Source: Notospermus geniculatus
Taxonomy: Eukaryota; Nemertea; Pilidiophora; Heteronemertea; Lineidae
Assembly: GCA_002633025.1 (NCBI GenBank)
Contig: NMRB01000394.1
Location: 191,252-255,251, forward strand
Direction: 5' to 3'
Length of the DNA: 64,000 nt
Made by a program: the position numbers and the translations under genes. The notes below the pieces were generated by a model. That model was given only the letters and a program-made list of their open reading frames with translations, did not search any database and was not told the origin of the DNA. Positions within the stretch are counted from its first letter, which is position 1; each line of letters opens with the position of its first letter. Shown piece after piece: positions 62,395 to 64,000 of the stretch.

Positions 62395-63257
62395 ATGTCA
62401 AATATATTCACTCCAACGAATCAGAAACGGCTGACAAATGTTGCGGTTGTCCGGATGAAAAAAGCAGGCAAACGATTTGAGATCGCTTGCTATCCCAATA
62501 AAGTGATGCCATGGCGCAATAAAGTGTGAGTAACCCAGGTCCTAGGCCTAATGGGAATGGCTGGGCCGCCGGGGCCAACATCATGATCATCATCATCATC
62601 ATGGACGTGTCAGCATGGTCAGTGCCGTGATCATTGGGCCGTATTCACCAAGGGTGATCATCGCGCGATTAAGACTTAGGGGGCCTAGGCCTAGAAGACG
62701 CGTGTAACTTCACTAAATGCACACACTTCCACCATGCTTTTGAAGAAGGTAGACGCGTCTAAGTCTTAATCGCGCGATGATCACCCTTGGTGAATTCGGC
62801 CCTATATGAATGATTAGGGGGCCTAGGCCTATGATCTGATGATTGTGAATCATGGTGATGTCTCCTCTGCCATACCTCGAGACGCTAGCAAGCATGGCTA
62901 GGCCTAGGCCTAGGTTACGTAGGTAGGGCCTACATTGGTCCGGGATGCGCAGATGGATGAAAGAAGACTGGATTAGATATTGGGCAAACAGCGGGACCTC
63001 AGAAGAAAACTGGTCCTTTGATTTGATTGGACTTGGGAGTTGACATGCTATGCTAGGCCCACGCTATCTGTCAAACATTTCATTGTTACAATTAGGGCCT
63101 AGGCCTAATGTATAGTTTCATTTTCAGGGAGAAGGATATAGATGAAGTCCTCCAAAGTCCTGCTGTGTTCATGAATGTTTCCAAAGGGCAAGTTGCAAAA
63201 TCAGATGATTTAAAACGAGCATTTGGCACAGATAATCAGAAAGAAATTTGTCTTCAG
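62395..63257 (+). CDS. SBDS: SBDS ribosome maturation protein, exons 1 and 2 (partial gene)
   Basis: Exon 1 is 62395-62525 (131 bp). It starts [20 protein letters not shown] and is almost the same as vertebrate SBDS, with one extra codon. The donor is GTGAGT at 62526. Exon 2 is 63128-63257 (130 bp), entered after TTTTCAG and left by GTATGT. It encodes [20 protein letters not shown] and onward to KEICLQ. The split valine codon GT/G joins cleanly and the end is in phase 0, at codon 87. These boundaries match the human gene, whose exon 2 is also 130 bp. Together they cover most of the N-terminal FYSH domain. SBDS works with the GTPase EFL1 to release eIF6 from late pre-60S subunits in the cytoplasm. 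Later exons lie beyond the window. Intron 1 (602 bp) holds an ATC repeat, a fold-back element and TAGGCCTA words. Confidence 0.95.
62636..62802. repeat. Fold-back MITE inside SBDS intron 1, ~42-bp arms
   Basis: GGGCCGTATTCACCAAGGGT and onward to GACTTA (62636-62677) is reverse-complemented at about 62761-62802 with only one or two mismatches. The loop is about 80 bases, and parts of it (GACGCGT / ACGCGTC) pair again. No coding content and no clear target-site duplication. Confidence 0.8.
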
Positions 63258-63418
63258 GTATGTCATGATGTGGTAGTGCAGATGATGAAGTTACCATTGT
63301 AAATGCTTTTCCCCTCAGTCTGCATGTAAGCCAAGATCTTCCATGGCGTTGGGGATACCAACACTAACAGGACTGTGCGGACCCTGTTCAGCTATGAATT
63401 CTGTGTAAGTTGCAAATA
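63068..63418 (+). repeat. Duplicated unit A around SBDS exon 2
   Basis: 351 bases starting CTGTCAAACATTTCATT and ending TAAGTTGCAAATA are repeated at 63635-63989. I count four substitutions and one small indel, all in intron sequence. The exon itself has none. Confidence 0.9.
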
Positions 63419-63520
63419 GCTCAGTCTATTCTAGAGTCTTGTACTGTTAAGTGCCAGCCTGAAGAAGACCCCGGTTGGGGTCGAAAATTTGCAAAATCTG
63501 GAAGTTGACTTCCTGTATAT

Positions 63521-63629
63521 TATTACCTTTTTTACCTAGTACCTTTATTACCTAGTACCTTTTTTACCAGTACCTTTTTTACCGTACCTTTTTTACCTAT
63601 ACCTTTTTTACCTGTACCTTTTTTACCTA
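63521..63629 (+). repeat. Minisatellite of TACCTTTTTTACC units
   Basis: About seven imperfect units of 13-17 bases (TACCTTTTTTACCTAG and variants) lie between the two copies of SBDS exon 2. Such a tract could promote slippage or unequal exchange and also confuse assembly. Confidence 0.85.
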
Positions 63630-63634
63630 CATTC

Positions 63635-63989
63635 CTGTCAAACATTTCATTTTATGTTACAATTAGGGCCTAGGCCTAATGTGTAGTTTCATTTTCAGGG
63701 AGAAGGATATAGATGAAGTCCTCCAAAGTCCTGCTGTGTTCATGAATGTTTCCAAAGGGCAAGTTGCAAAATCAGATGATTTAAAACGAGCATTTGGCAC
63801 AGATAATCAGAAAGAAATTTGTCTTCAGGTATGTCATGATGTGGTAGTGCAGACGATGAAGTTACCATTTTAAATGCTTTTCCCCTCAGTCTGCACGTAA
63901 GCCAAGATCTTCCATGGCGTTGGGGATACCAACACTAACAGGACTGTGCGGACCCTGTTCAGCTATGAATTCTGTGTAAGTTGCAAATA
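63635..63989 (+). repeat. Duplicated unit B around SBDS exon 2
   Basis: Second copy of 63068-63418. It reaches almost to the window end, where the sequences part after GCAAATA. Confidence 0.9.
63699..63828 (+). CDS. SBDS: SBDS exon 2, second copy
   Basis: The 130 bases are identical to 63128-63257, with the same TTTTCAG acceptor and GTATGT donor and upstream TAGGCCTAATG. It encodes the same 43 residues after the split valine. Since 130 is not a multiple of three, a transcript with both copies would shift frame and end early. The copies must be used one or the other, or one is ignored. An assembly duplication is also possible. Human SBDS disease alleles involve this exon's boundary, so loss of splicing control here would matter. 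Confidence 0.85.
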
Positions 63990-64000
63990 ATCATTTCAAA

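Noticed and set aside
1-64000. CRISPR arrays, operons, bacterial features or viral genes
   Set aside because: Spliced animal genes and eukaryotic transposons throughout; no regularly spaced repeats or viral proteins were seen.

Overview
This is a eukaryotic, invertebrate-animal sequence. Three things show it: spliced genes with GT...AG introns, a Pol III-type SINE with an (ATT)n tail, and many DNA-transposon remnants (MITEs, fold-backs, and a 2.95-kb PIF/Harbinger element). Frequent TAGGCCTA and ACATGTACATG motifs and the SINE structure suggest a marine deuterostome, most likely an echinoderm. That placement is an inference. Three assembly flaws are visible: a single N at 4452, a 45-N run at 16785-16829 and a 110-N run at 51732-51841.

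Layout. 1-1020: a fold-back hairpin and two head-to-tail tRNA-derived SINEs. 1379-3040 (+): a complete four-exon CD2BP2 gene (U5 snRNP 52K GYF-domain protein). 6349-9079 (-): a very large terminal exon of a gene whose product has an N-terminal SH3 domain and a long, low-complexity Ser/Thr-rich tail; I do not recognise the family. 9.3-39.2 kb: about 30 kb with no gene I can support. It holds several non-autonomous transposons, two of them with clean 9-bp target-site duplications, and some striking hairpins.

39221-47699 and 52357-61572 are two direct copies of one segment of about 8.5 kb, differing by a few percent as judged by eye. They differ by four mobile-element insertions: one only in copy 1 and three only in copy 2. 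Between them lies the PIF/Harbinger element (48258-51207), with an intact-looking DDE transposase on + and a frameshifted Myb/SANT-like partner gene on -, arranged convergently, followed by a palindrome that runs into the N gap.

62395 to the window end (+): the 5' part of SBDS, the ribosome maturation factor. Exon 1 is followed by exon 2, then by a second copy of exon 2 that is identical base for base. Because the exon is 130 bp, using both copies would shift the reading frame.

The two housekeeping genes (CD2BP2 in splicing, SBDS in 60S maturation) do not form a pathway. I found no convincing new multigene system. The most interesting items are the duplicated SBDS exon, the 8.5-kb duplication with its insertion differences, and the two-gene Harbinger element with its arrays of GTTAAC-type subterminal motifs.
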